Assembly (NCBI RefSeq): GCF_003217095.1
Contig: NZ_QJSR01000007.1
Coordinates: 124,001-188,000 of the forward strand
DNA from: Rhizobium sp. PP-CC-3A-592
GTDB taxonomy: Bacteria; Pseudomonadota; Alphaproteobacteria; Rhizobiales; Rhizobiaceae
DNA: 64,000 nt
Reading direction: 5' to 3'
Both the position numbers and the translations under genes were made by a program. The notes under the pieces were generated by a model that saw nothing but the letters and a program-made list of their open reading frames with translations, did not search any database and was not told the DNA's origin. Numbering within the stretch: the stretch's first letter is position 1; the number at the start of each line of letters is the position of its first letter. Positions 54,846 through 63,991 of the stretch are shown here, in pieces.

Positions 54846-55865
54846 TCAAACGCGGACCGCTTCCGTCCCCAAAGGTGGCGCGACGAGCGTATGGGCATCG
54901 TAGGGTGCGAAGTCCTCAGGCTGCAACCGATCGGCTTCCAACGCCATGTTGCGCGTCAGGCTGGAAGGCTTGGCCGTGCCGAGAAGCACGGAGGCGACCA
55001 GCGGATTCTGCAGCGGAAACTGCATGGCCGGCGCCGCGATCGGCACGCCCTGCGACGCCGCGATCTTTTCCATGGCGCCGACCTTTTCAACAACCTCCGG
55101 CGAAGCCGGCCCGTAATCGAAATGCGCGCCATCGACCGCACCCGTCGCGAGGATGCCCGAATTGAAGACGCCGCCCACGACGAGCGAGGTGTTTTTCTTT
55201 GCACAGAGAGGCAGCAGTTCCGAAACGGCCGTCCGGTCGAGCAACGTGTAGCGTCCGGCCAGCAGAATGCAGTCGAGATCGGCTTCGCGCATCACGTCAA
55301 GGCAGACGGGAACCTCGTTGACCCCGAGACCATAGGCGGAGATGGCACCGCTCGATTTCAGTGCATCCAGCGCCTTGAGGCCGCCATCGAGCAATTGCTT
55401 GAGGTAGACGGCGTTGCGCTCGGCGCCGTGGGTGTAGACGCCGATATCGTGCACGAACAGGATGTCGAGCCGGTTGAGACCGGTGCGGGCGTAGCTGAAC
55501 TCCACCGAGCGCATGATGCCATCATAGGAGTAGTCGTAATCCGTCTCGAAGGGCAGCGGATCGACGAAGCCGAAATCAGGGACCTTGTCATCGGCAACGG
55601 GACGCAACAGCCGGCCGACCTTGGTGGACAGAACATAGCTGCCGGACGGCTTGTCGCGCAGGAAATCGCCGACCCGCCGCTCGGCCAGGCCAAAGCCGTA
55701 CCACGGTGCGGTATCGAAAAACCGCATGCCGGAATCCCAGGCCGCTTCCAGCGTCTCCATCGCCGTGTCGCGCGGGCAGGTGCGGTACATGCCGCCCAGC
55801 GGCGCGGTGCCGAAGCTGTATTCCGTGACGGAGAGGTCTGTCGTGCCGATCTTACGCGTCTTCAT
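54846..55865 (-). CDS. Aldo/keto reductase (sugar or pyridoxal dehydrogenase-like)
   Basis: A 339-aa TIM-barrel oxidoreductase. AKR tetrad: Asp in FFDTAPWYG (about 49-57, also the Tyr), Lys in VLSTKVGRL and His in DILFVHDIG. Near-terminal VLLGTAKPSSLTRN contributes to cofactor binding. The subgroup pattern (APLGGMY, YDYSYDGIMRSVEFSYARTGL) is that of D-threo-aldose 1-dehydrogenase/L-fucose dehydrogenase and pyridoxal 4-dehydrogenase. Lying just upstream of the sugar importer in the same direction, it probably oxidises the imported sugar. Confidence 0.87.
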   Translation of the reverse strand: MKTRKIGTTDLSVTEYSFGTAPLGGMYRTCPRDTAMETLEAAWDSGMRFFDTAPWYGFGLAERRVGDFLRDKPSGSYVLSTKVGRLLRPVADDKVPDFGFVDPLPFETDYDYSYDGIMRSVEFSYARTGLNRLDILFVHDIGVYTHGAERNAVYLKQLLDGGLKALDALKSSGAISAYGLGVNEVPVCLDVMREADLDCILLAGRYTLLDRTAVSELLPLCAKKNTSLVVGGVFNSGILATGAVDGAHFDYGPASPEVVEKVGAMEKIAASQGVPIAAPAMQFPLQNPLVASVLLGTAKPSSLTRNMALEADRLQPEDFAPYDAHTLVAPPLGTEAVRV

Positions 55866-56143
55866 CGCATCATCTTCCGTCTGACTGTCGTCTGGTATTC
55901 GGATCGGAACCGCGCCGTCTTGGTAAGTGTCATGTCCGACTTTCAGATCCAACGTTTGTTATTTTATCTACAATAGACAGTTTTCCGTCAACTTGTATTA
56001 TGCCTGCAGGAGGAAGCGTCCACGCCCTTGTCGATACCAGACAAATGAGTCTGGAAACGGCAGGCGGACGCAGAACCGGGAGACAACGGGGTGCGGCACG
56101 GCGACAGGCGGGGACACGCCTGCCCACTGCACCGGGAATGAGA
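55866..56143. other. Divergent spacer between aldo/keto reductase and GntR genes
   Basis: A 278-base region. The AT-rich part 55955-55995 holds TTTATCTACAATA (55963-55975) inside TTGT...ACAA arms, and a good TACAAT -10-like hexamer for the rightward gene. An AGGAGG occurs at about 56008 but has no well placed start after it. The GntR frame is open back to 56000. Confidence 0.4.
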
Positions 56144-57034
56144 ATGGCGAAACAGAACACGGTCTTCAAGGACGCTTTCAACCGGTGTCTGACCCTCATC
56201 GCGGCGGCAGAGGCGCTTCCTTCGGAGCTTGAACTCGGCACGTCGCTGGGCGTCAGCCGCACGACCGTGCGGGCCATCCTCGCACGCCTGAAAGAGCTGG
56301 AGATCATCTCCTGGGACAAGCGCACCAAAGCCATGCTGCGCGCGCCGCAGCCGGCCGATTTTTTTCCGACGGAAGAGACCAGCTCACTCGCGGAGATCAT
56401 AGAGCGGAACTTTATGCGGCGGATCCTCGCCGGCGGTGCCGAGCCCGGCATGCAGATCAACGAGCTGGAGCTTGCCCGGGATATCGGCACGGGCACGACC
56501 AGCGTGCGCGAATTCCTCATCCGCTTCAGCCGTTTCGGGCTGATCGAAAAGCGGCCGAACAGCCATTGGGTGCTGAAGGGCTTTACCCGCGACTTCGCGC
56601 TGGAGCTCACCGAAATCCGCGAGATGTTCGAGCTTCGCTCCGCCGCCGGTTTCGCGGCTTTGCCCGGGGATCACCCGGCCTGGAGGGATCTCGATGAGAT
56701 GGAGGCGCTGCATCGCGACATGCTGGCGAACATCGACACGCGGTATCGCGATTTCTCGGAACTGGACGAGCGCTTCCACCTTCTGGTGCATCGGTCGTCG
56801 AGCAATCGCTTCATCATCGATTTCTACGACATCATCACCATCGTCTTCCACTATCACTACCAGTGGAACAAGGCGAACGACCGCGAGCGCAATGCACGGG
56901 CGGTGGAGGAGCATCTGGAGTACATCGCGGCGCTGAAAACCCGCGACCCCGTGGCGGTCGAGCACGCCTGCCGGCAGCACCTGCGCTCGGCTCGCGAAAC
57001 GCTGCTGCAATCGATCCAGCAGCCGGAAACCTGA
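56144..57034 (+). CDS. GntR/FCD-family regulator with two winged-helix segments
   Basis: A 296-aa regulator. A first HTH-like segment (about 10-68: SELELGTSLGVSRTTVRAIL, ARLKELEIISWD) is followed by a second GntR winged helix (about 85-150: INELELARDIGTGTTSVREF, RFSRFGLIEKRPN), then an all-helical FCD ligand domain (about 155-290, with ELDERFHLLVHRSS and a metal-type His in HACRQHLRSARE). The ATG at 56144 has GGGA six bases upstream; ATGs at 56138 and 56045 are alternatives. Divergent from the aldo/keto reductase and sugar importer, its likely targets. Confidence 0.82.
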   Translation: MAKQNTVFKDAFNRCLTLIAAAEALPSELELGTSLGVSRTTVRAILARLKELEIISWDKRTKAMLRAPQPADFFPTEETSSLAEIIERNFMRRILAGGAEPGMQINELELARDIGTGTTSVREFLIRFSRFGLIEKRPNSHWVLKGFTRDFALELTEIREMFELRSAAGFAALPGDHPAWRDLDEMEALHRDMLANIDTRYRDFSELDERFHLLVHRSSSNRFIIDFYDIITIVFHYHYQWNKANDRERNARAVEEHLEYIAALKTRDPVAVEHACRQHLRSARETLLQSIQQPET

Positions 57035-57058
57035 GCGAAGATCGGGGCAGCACCCGCC

Positions 57059-57574
57059 TCAGACGACGGCGATGTTCTCGCTATCGTCCCTGCCGCCTGC
57101 GGCGAGCAGCATGCAAACGGCACCGGGCAGCTTCAGCGCCTCGGCTGCCGCAACGCGTTCGGGCGTATAGAAACCCGCCTCGTGCAGGCAGTTGATGGTG
57201 CCGATCACGGTTCCCCCGACGACGATCGGCACGTTGATCACCGACTGGCAGCCGAGGGAATCGATGAGTTCGTAATCGCCGAACACCTCCGCGATCTCCT
57301 CGATCGTATTCGCAACAAAGGTCTTCTGCTGCGTGAGGGTGATGTCGGACCAGTGCGTCTCGTTATAGGGCTTCGTGCCGGAGACGGGATATTGCTCCGG
57401 CATATTGGAATAGACCCGCTCGGCCACGCGGGTCGTCGTGTCGCTCGTCATGATGGTGAAGAGCTTCACCCCGACCAGCGTCTGCGTCAGCGCCTCCAGC
57501 GCCGCATAGGCCGCCATCGGCTGCCCCTTTCCGGCGAGCGCGGATACGAATGCCGTGTAATCCAAGGTGGTCAT
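57059..57574 (-). CDS. GAF-domain protein
   Basis: A 171-aa cytosolic protein made of one GAF domain (about 20-155: LTQTLVGVKLFTIMTSDTTT, GCQSVINVPIVVGGTVIGTI). Cys residues at GCQS, INCLHEAG and AVCMLL could sense ligands or redox state. It lacks an output domain. Convergent with the GntR gene, 24 bases apart. Similar stand-alone GAF proteins sit next to uptake operons in rhizobia, but their role is unknown. Confidence 0.8.
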   Translation of the reverse strand: MTTLDYTAFVSALAGKGQPMAAYAALEALTQTLVGVKLFTIMTSDTTTRVAERVYSNMPEQYPVSGTKPYNETHWSDITLTQQKTFVANTIEEIAEVFGDYELIDSLGCQSVINVPIVVGGTVIGTINCLHEAGFYTPERVAAAEALKLPGAVCMLLAAGGRDDSENIAVV

Positions 57575-57677
57575 GGGCTTTCTCCTTTAGGGCGCACGAA
57601 CGCGATGCGGCCTAGCATCGGTCATGGCCGAAGATCAACAACAGAGCCTAAAGCACATCAAGCATTGCCGCGATGCC

Positions 57678-58493
57678 CTACAGGCTCGCGCCGATGCCGG
57701 CCATCCTGTGACGTCCGATCGGCAGCATCATCGGGCGTCCGGACAGGGGATCTGCGATAATGCGGCTTTCCAGGCCGAAGACCTCACGGACCATGTCTTC
57801 GGTCAGTACGTCTTCCGGGGTGCCGAAGGCGTGGATCTTTCCTCCGGCCATCGCCACCAGATCATCGGCATAGCGTGCCGCGAGGTTGAGATCGTGCAAC
57901 ACCATCACGACCGTCGTGCCGCGCTCGCGGTTGAGGTCTGTGAGCAGATCGAGCACCTCGATCTGGTGGTTGATGTCGAGGAAGGTGGTGGGTTCGTCCA
58001 GCAGCAGGATTTCGGTCTCCTGGGCGAGCGCCATGGCGATCCAGACGCGCTGGCGCTGGCCACCCGAAAGCTCGTCGACAGGCCTCTCGGCAAGATCGAA
58101 GGTCTTGGTCGCCGCAAGCGCGCCGTCAACGGCCTCGTCGTCCTTCCGCGTCCAGCGGGAGAACAGGCTCTTGTGGGGATGACGGCCGCGGCTGACGAGA
58201 TCGGCAACGGTGATGCCCTCCGGCGCGATCGGCGCCTGCGGCAGGAGGCCGAGCGTCCGGGCGAGCTGGCGCGCCGGCGTACGATGGATCGACGTGCCGT
58301 CGAGCAGGACATGGCCCTTTGTCGGCGTCAGCAGCCTCGACAAGGTGCGCAGGAATGTCGACTTGCCGCAGGCATTGGCGCCAACGATCACGGTGATCCG
58401 GCCGGAGGGGATCGTCAGGTCCAGCCCCTTCAGGATCTCCTTGCCGTCATAGCCTGCAGAAAGCTCGGTCGCGACGAGGGAATGATCGGTCAC
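57678..58493 (-). CDS. Ferric-siderophore ABC ATPase (FepC/FecE-like)
   Basis: Cytosolic ATPase of 271 aa: Walker A GANACGKSTFLRTLSRLL (the Ala-Cys variant common in FepC/FhuC), LLPQAPIAPEGITVADLVSRGRHPH, signature LSGGQRQRVWIAMALAQ, Walker B LLLDEPTTFLDINHQ, H-loop LHDLNLAARYAD. GTG start at 58493 overlaps the stop of the upstream permease (GTGA). Last gene of the import operon. It powers transfer of ferric siderophore from the periplasm. Confidence 0.92.
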   Translation of the reverse strand: MTDHSLVATELSAGYDGKEILKGLDLTIPSGRITVIVGANACGKSTFLRTLSRLLTPTKGHVLLDGTSIHRTPARQLARTLGLLPQAPIAPEGITVADLVSRGRHPHKSLFSRWTRKDDEAVDGALAATKTFDLAERPVDELSGGQRQRVWIAMALAQETEILLLDEPTTFLDINHQIEVLDLLTDLNRERGTTVVMVLHDLNLAARYADDLVAMAGGKIHAFGTPEDVLTEDMVREVFGLESRIIADPLSGRPMMLPIGRHRMAGIGASL

Positions 58494-59524
58494 AGCGAAC
58501 CTCCGGTCCGGTTGACGCGGACGATCAGGAAAATGAGGTAGGGCGCGCCGAGAGCGCCGGTGATAACGCCGACGGGGTAGCGGCTGGGAAGCAGCACCTG
58601 CCCGACATAATCCCCGAGGAGCACGAGGATCGCCCCGACCAGGGCTGCCGGCAGCAGGAGCGATCCGTTCGAACGTACAATGCGCGCCGCGATCGGCCCT
58701 GCAAGGAAAGCAACGAAGGCGATCGGCCCGGTGACGGCCGTTGCCGCCGCGATCATACCGACAGCAGAGACGATAACCAGCATGCGGGTTTGCGAGACGC
58801 GGACGCCGAGGGCCGACGCAGTGTCGTCGCCGAGCCTGAGCGCTTCGAGATCACGAGTGCGGCTGAGAAGGACTCCGCCGAAGACGGTAAGCGCGAGAAG
58901 AAGCGGCAGAGCTTGTTGCAGCTGCGCACCGTTGACGCTGCCCGTCAGCCAGCGCATCGCCTCCTGCAGGCTCCAGGACAGTGCGGTGGAGAGGATGTAG
59001 GCGATGACGCTTTGCAGCATGGCGGAGACGCCGATGCCGACCAGGATCAGGCGCGTGCCGCCGACGCCGTTGCGGAACGACAGGCCATAGACCAGCACGG
59101 CGACCCCAAGCCCGGCGCCGACCGCCAGAAGCGACACCACCGGCCCCGACATCTGGAGAACGACGATGGCGAACACGGCCGCGGCACCCGCGCCCGACGT
59201 GATGCCGATAATGTCGGGGCTCGCCAGCGGATTGCGCAGCATGACCTGAAAGGCAACGCCGCCGAGGCCGAAGCAGAGCCCTGAGAGAATCGAGAGGACG
59301 GCGCGCGGCAGGCGCAATTGCCCGACGGTGAAGGACGTACCGGGAACGGGCTCGCCCAAGAGCACCCGGAGGACATCCATGGGCGCGATGACGCTCTGCC
59401 CGACCGAAAGAGTGAAGCCGAAGAGGACGACGACCAGCACGAGCAAAAGCCCAAGCGCGATCGAATGGCGGCGCGCCCTGCGCCGGCGGTTGACGGCAAG
59501 GAGATCGATGGTCGGCGACGGCAT
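58490..59524 (-). CDS. Ferric-siderophore ABC permease (FecD/FepG-like)
   Basis: Inner-membrane permease of the FecCD family, 344 aa, about nine to ten helices. Conserved stretches: LRLPRAVLSILSGLCFGLGG, MLRNPLASPDIIGITSGAGA, LEALRLGDDTASALGVRVSQ (ATPase contact) and GPIAFVAFLAGPIAARIVRS. The ATG at 59524 lies two bases after the preceding permease stop; a much longer open frame upstream belongs to another reading of that gene. Confidence 0.92.
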   Translation of the reverse strand: MPSPTIDLLAVNRRRRARRHSIALGLLLVLVVVLFGFTLSVGQSVIAPMDVLRVLLGEPVPGTSFTVGQLRLPRAVLSILSGLCFGLGGVAFQVMLRNPLASPDIIGITSGAGAAAVFAIVVLQMSGPVVSLLAVGAGLGVAVLVYGLSFRNGVGGTRLILVGIGVSAMLQSVIAYILSTALSWSLQEAMRWLTGSVNGAQLQQALPLLLALTVFGGVLLSRTRDLEALRLGDDTASALGVRVSQTRMLVIVSAVGMIAAATAVTGPIAFVAFLAGPIAARIVRSNGSLLLPAALVGAILVLLGDYVGQVLLPSRYPVGVITGALGAPYLIFLIVRVNRTGGSL

Positions 59525-59526
59525 GC

Positions 59527-60573
59527 TCAAAGGTCCCGTACCCGCTGCCGCCGCACAATCCAGATGAAGAACGGCGCGCCGATCAGCGCGGTGATGATGC
59601 CGACATCGATTTCGCCCGGCCGGGCGACGATGCGCCCGAGAATGTCGGCGGCGAGCAGCAGGGCTGCGCCGCCGAAGGCCGAGAACGGCAACAGCCAACG
59701 GTGATCGACGCCGATCAGCGTTCGGCAGAGGTGCGGCACGACGAGGCCGAGAAAGCCGATGGGGCCGCAAACGGCCGTGGTCGCGCCGCAAAGCAGGATT
59801 GCGCCGAGCGACGCCACGGCGCGGGCCGTCGCCACATGCTCGCCGAGGCCAGCAGCCACATCGTCGCCAAGAGCCAGAGAATTCAGCTTGCGCGCCGACA
59901 ACAGGCTGATGGCAAAGCCGACGCCCAGAAACGGCAGCACGGGAACGACGCGATCATAGGTCGCGCCGCCGACGCCGCCGATCTGCCAGGCTTGAATGCC
60001 GCCTGCGATATCGCCACGGGGCAGAACGATCGCGATGACCAGAGAGGCGAAGGCGACGGAGGTGGCGGCCCCCGCAAGCGCCAGCTTCAGCGGCGTCGCC
60101 CCGCCCCGGCCGAGCGACCCGATCGTGTAGACGAAGACCGCAGCCCCGCCCGCACCGAGGATCGCCGTCCAGATATAGGCGTGCGCCGACGTTATCCCGA
60201 ACCAGGCAACGCCGATGACCACGGCAAGCGACGCCCCCATATTGACGCCGAGAATGCCGGGGTCGGCAAGCGGATTGCGCGTAATGCCCTGCATGATCGC
60301 GCCGGCAAGCCCAAGTGCTGCACCCGAAAGCACCGCAAGCAGCGTGCGGGGCATGCGAAGCGCGACCGCCGCCTGCCCGATCGTCTCCTGGCCGCCACCT
60401 AGCGCTGCCATAATCTCGGCCCAGGCGACATCGCGCGTGCCGGTGGTGACCGACAGCGCCGAGAGCAGCGCCAGCACGGCGACGAGCACGAGAAGCCACA
60501 GGCCGCGCGTCCGGTTGGAGCGGGCGACGATGCCGTGGACGCGCACGGGAATTTTGATGGAGGCCGCCGTCAT
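59527..60573 (-). CDS. Ferric-siderophore ABC permease (FecC/FepD-like)
   Basis: First permease of the pair, 348 aa: ALRMPRTLLAVLSGAALGLA, GITRNPLADPGILGVNMGAS, LNSLALGDDVAAGLGEHVAT and GPIGFLGLVVPHLCRTLIGV are diagnostic FecCD motifs. A His/Arg-rich cytosolic N-terminus precedes the first helix. Its ATG overlaps the stop of the binding-protein gene (ATGA), so unlike the other importers here no spacer hairpin separates the two. Confidence 0.92.
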   Translation of the reverse strand: MTAASIKIPVRVHGIVARSNRTRGLWLLVLVAVLALLSALSVTTGTRDVAWAEIMAALGGGQETIGQAAVALRMPRTLLAVLSGAALGLAGAIMQGITRNPLADPGILGVNMGASLAVVIGVAWFGITSAHAYIWTAILGAGGAAVFVYTIGSLGRGGATPLKLALAGAATSVAFASLVIAIVLPRGDIAGGIQAWQIGGVGGATYDRVVPVLPFLGVGFAISLLSARKLNSLALGDDVAAGLGEHVATARAVASLGAILLCGATTAVCGPIGFLGLVVPHLCRTLIGVDHRWLLPFSAFGGAALLLAADILGRIVARPGEIDVGIITALIGAPFFIWIVRRQRVRDL

Positions 60574-61562
60574 TTCCCTGTCTTGGCCGCCTCGCTGAGC
60601 CGGGCGACGTAGTCCTTCAGCACCCAGCGGATCGAGAGCGGCGTCGGGTTCGCGGCGTTGCCCACAGGATCGTTGCCGAGCATGACGAGCGCTCCGTTCG
60701 CAACCGCCGGCATGTGCCGCGTCAGCGGATTGGCCTTGAGCGAATCAAACAGCGCCTGATCGCCGTAGGTCACGAGAATATCGACATCGTCGAAGGCATC
60801 GATCTGCTCGGCGCTGACGGACCCGGAATATTTCCCCGGCTGCGAGGCCTGAAGAACGCTTTTCGGCGAGGCCAGCCCGAGATCGCCGAAGAACTTCACC
60901 CGCGTGTCATTGGTCGTGTAGAAATTGATGATGCTGAGGTCCGACGCGCTCAGATGCGTGATGAACATCGCCGATTTGCCCTTCAGCTCCGGATGCCCGG
61001 CGAGCGTGCCGGCGATGTCGGCCTCGATTCCGGCGATCAGCGCCTCGCCCTCCTTCGCCATGCCAAGCCCGGCGCTGTCGAGCCGGATCGTCTCGCGCCA
61101 GTCGGTGGACCAGGGCGCCTGGGGATAGGCGATGACGGGCGCGATCTGGCTCAGCGTGTCGTAATCCGCTTGGCTGATGCCGGAATAGGCCGCGAGGATC
61201 ACATCCGGACCGGTTGCCGCGACCGCTTCGAAATCGATACCGTCGCCTTCGTCGAAGAGCACCGGCGTCTCGCCACCCAGTTCGTCCAGGCGCGCCTTTA
61301 CCCAGGGAAGGATCCCGTCATTATCGTCGTCTCCGAAATTGGCGCGCGCCATGCCGACGGGGACGATGCCGAGCGCGAGCGGCACTTCATGGTTCGCCCA
61401 GGCGACGGCCGCCACGCGCTCCGGCTTCTTCTCGATGATGGTCGTGCCGAACGCATGATGGATGGTGATCGGATAAGCGTTGCCCTCGGCAGCCAGTGCA
61501 TGATCCTGCGCGAGCAGCCAGACAGCCATGACGATCTGCGTGGCGAAGCGGAAAAATCTCAT
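60570..61562 (-). CDS. Ferric-siderophore periplasmic binding protein (FepB/FecB-like)
   Basis: Binding protein of 330 aa with a signal peptide of about 25 residues (cleavage after ALAA) and the two-lobed TroA-like fold. Features: ITIHHAFGTTIIEKKPERVA, DVILAAYSGISQADYDTLSQ, and LVTYGDQALFDSLKANPL. No lipobox Cys. First gene of the import operon, divergent from the receptor gene across 296 bases. This protein hands ferric siderophore to the permease pair. Confidence 0.9.
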   Translation of the reverse strand: MRFFRFATQIVMAVWLLAQDHALAAEGNAYPITIHHAFGTTIIEKKPERVAAVAWANHEVPLALGIVPVGMARANFGDDDNDGILPWVKARLDELGGETPVLFDEGDGIDFEAVAATGPDVILAAYSGISQADYDTLSQIAPVIAYPQAPWSTDWRETIRLDSAGLGMAKEGEALIAGIEADIAGTLAGHPELKGKSAMFITHLSASDLSIINFYTTNDTRVKFFGDLGLASPKSVLQASQPGKYSGSVSAEQIDAFDDVDILVTYGDQALFDSLKANPLTRHMPAVANGALVMLGNDPVGNAANPTPLSIRWVLKDYVARLSEAAKTGK

Positions 61563-61858
61563 CTCCCGATCCCTTCAACGGACATAAGTTGACCTCAACT
61601 CTCAGCTTCACTCCGTGGCGTCAACGGTAAAGCAACACCACCCCGGAAAGTGGGGATAGTTAGCCATCGGATTCTACAAAAACGGTGGATTCGACAATAC
61701 TCGATAAAATGCCTCCAGTTATAGGAAAGCGGGGACGAACACGCAGTCGAGCGACCTGGACGCCGAGATATCACGCAGACGCGCGGTGCGAACCCACTCG
61801 GAAATACCGACCGGCCCTGCCGGCCGCCCTCGCGTCACGTCAATCTGGATACTGCAAC
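61563..61858. other. Divergent promoter region of the siderophore uptake genes
   Basis: A 296-base spacer that should hold promoters for both directions. GTTGA-CC-TCAAC (61588-61599) is an inverted repeat 25 bases upstream of the binding-protein gene and may be a regulator site (RirA and Fur/Irr are the usual iron regulators in rhizobia), but it is not a clear match to a known box. An AT-rich GATAAAAT lies near 61705. The receptor frame is open upstream to 61685 with atypical residues. Confidence 0.35.
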
Positions 61859-63991
61859 ATGGACATCGATAGAACACGCACCCACCGGAGGCTCGCGCCG
61901 CTTTCCCGCCGGAGCGCCATCCTTCTCGGCTGCACCGCACTGGTCGCCCTGTCGCCGGCAAAGGCGTCTGCCCAGGATGCGGCGAGCGGCGCGACGGCGC
62001 TCGAAACCATCGTCGTCCAAGGCGGGTCGAGCGGAACCGTCCTCAACACGGACAATGATTCGCAATCCATCGTCGCGACGGAAACGACCGCCACCGGCAA
62101 GCTGCCGACGGACATCCTGAAGGCACCGGCCTCGGTCTCCGTCATCACTTCGAAGGAGATCGAGCAGCGCGGCGCCGATACCGTCGAGCAGGTGGTGCAG
62201 TACACGGCCGGCGTGGTCACCGATTTCTACGGCTCGGACGACCGCTACGACTATTTCGATATTCGCGGCTTCACGCCCTACACCTATCGCGACGGCTTGG
62301 CGATCGGCCGGACCTTTGCCGGCACGCGCGAGGAGCCTTACGCCTATGAGCGGATCGAAGTGCTGAAAGGTGCCAGCTCCTCCGGCTTCGGAGCGGCCGA
62401 GCCGGGCGGATCGGTCAACTACGTGACGAAGACACCCAAGCGGGAGCGTTTCGGCGAGGTCTACGGCACCGGCGGCTCGTTCGCCCACAAGGAACTCGGC
62501 TTCGACTTCGGCGACAACCTGACCGGCGACGACACGCTGTCCTACCGCCTCACGGGCAAGTTCCAGCGCGCCGATGCCGAATACGACTATTCGCAGGACG
62601 ACGAGAACTTCATCATGGGTGGCCTGACTTGGCGCCCGGATGCGGCCACGAACCTGACCGTCGTCTTCGATCATCTCGACAAGGACGGCGTTCCCGGCAG
62701 CGGCGGCCATCCGCTGGGGACGGATTTCGACCGGGACACGTTCTTCGGCGAGCCGGACTATTATTTCAGCGAAACGAACCGCAACAGCTACAGCGTCATG
62801 TTCGACCATGACTTCGGCAACGGCCTGAGCTTCGGTTCCAACGCACGCTACAGCAACCTCAACGATGGCTTCGGCAGCGCCTATATAGGGGGAACGCCGA
62901 CCGACGGCTCGACCACGGCGAGCCGCTACTTCTTCGGCAGTGACAAGTCGTCCGAGCAGTTCATCATCGATGCGAACCTCGTCTATGAGACCCGCACCGA
63001 CACCGTCGAGAGCCGGACGCTGTTCGGCACCGAGTATAACAAATTCGAGTCCGACACCGACAACTTCTACACATCGGCACCGTCGATCGACTGGGAGAAC
63101 CCGATCTATTCCGGCGGCCCGGGCAGCCTCTCGCCCTATTCCAGCGTCAACAACGACCAGAAGACGGCAGCCGTCTATCTGCAGCAGGACCTGACCTTCT
63201 TTGACAAGCTGACCGTCAGCGTCGGCCTGCGCAACGACTGGCTGGATCTCAGCGAAACCGATCTCCTCGCCGGCTCCACGGCTTCGGGCAACCATAGCGA
63301 ATTCACCAAGCGCATCGGTGCGAGCTACAAGATCACCGAGGAACTGGCGCCCTACATCAGCTATGCGGAATCCGCGGCACCGCCTGCCTCGGGCGCGGAC
63401 CCGACGACCGGCAAGCAGTACGAGCTCGGCATCAAGTACCGTCCCGAAGCCTTCCCCGCCCTCATCACCGCATCCGTCTACGACCTGACCAAGGGCAACA
63501 TCACCGTCTACGATCAGGTGACCTACCTGCCGCAGACGGTGGAGAAAGTCCGGCATCGCGGCTTCGAACTGGAAGCGAAGGCGGAAGTCACGGACCAGAT
63601 CGACATCATCGCGGCCTATAGCTACATCGACTCCAAGATCGACGAGCCCGGCGGCGACAATGACGGCAACCGGCTGATGCGCGTGCCCAAGCACCTTGCC
63701 TCGATCTGGGGAACCTACACGCTGGCGGGACAAGACGCGCGCGGCGACATGACCTTCGGCGTCGGCGCACGCTACCTCGACTCCTATTACACCGACATCG
63801 GCAATACGACGTCGTCGGAAAGTGCCGTCGTGTTCGACGTGGCCTACACCTACAAGGTCCAGGAGAACACGACGTTCCAGCTGAACGTCAACAATGTGTT
63901 CGACGAGAAGCACATCGCGAGCACGGATTCGGGTGCGGTCTACTACAATCCCGGCAGAAAACTGATGGCGACGCTTCGCCAGACGTGGTGA
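61859..63991 (+). CDS. TonB-dependent siderophore receptor
   Basis: Outer-membrane receptor of 710 aa. Signal peptide of about 39 residues (twin Arg region, hydrophobic core, cleavage after ASAQ), TonB-box-like ETIVV (49-53), plug domain (about 75-180: APASVSVITSKEIEQRGADT, YDYFDIRGFTPYTYRDGL, GASSSGFGAAEPGGSVNYVT), then a 22-strand barrel with alternating aromatic strands, ending LMATLRQTW with the terminal aromatic residue needed for assembly. The start at 61859 fits the signal peptide. The subgroup resembles ferrichrome/hydroxamate receptors. Divergent from the matching ABC importer. Confidence 0.92.
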   Translation: MDIDRTRTHRRLAPLSRRSAILLGCTALVALSPAKASAQDAASGATALETIVVQGGSSGTVLNTDNDSQSIVATETTATGKLPTDILKAPASVSVITSKEIEQRGADTVEQVVQYTAGVVTDFYGSDDRYDYFDIRGFTPYTYRDGLAIGRTFAGTREEPYAYERIEVLKGASSSGFGAAEPGGSVNYVTKTPKRERFGEVYGTGGSFAHKELGFDFGDNLTGDDTLSYRLTGKFQRADAEYDYSQDDENFIMGGLTWRPDAATNLTVVFDHLDKDGVPGSGGHPLGTDFDRDTFFGEPDYYFSETNRNSYSVMFDHDFGNGLSFGSNARYSNLNDGFGSAYIGGTPTDGSTTASRYFFGSDKSSEQFIIDANLVYETRTDTVESRTLFGTEYNKFESDTDNFYTSAPSIDWENPIYSGGPGSLSPYSSVNNDQKTAAVYLQQDLTFFDKLTVSVGLRNDWLDLSETDLLAGSTASGNHSEFTKRIGASYKITEELAPYISYAESAAPPASGADPTTGKQYELGIKYRPEAFPALITASVYDLTKGNITVYDQVTYLPQTVEKVRHRGFELEAKAEVTDQIDIIAAYSYIDSKIDEPGGDNDGNRLMRVPKHLASIWGTYTLAGQDARGDMTFGVGARYLDSYYTDIGNTTSSESAVVFDVAYTYKVQENTTFQLNVNNVFDEKHIASTDSGAVYYNPGRKLMATLRQTW

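Noticed and set aside
57624-58541. 305-codon plus-strand frame beginning MAEDQQQSLKHIKHC
   Set aside because: The first 18 codons lie in a spacer but the rest is antisense to the siderophore ATPase gene, which has all ATPase motifs.
61835-63913. 692-codon minus-strand frame across the TonB-dependent receptor
   Set aside because: Val/Arg/Glu-rich shadow frame of the receptor gene.
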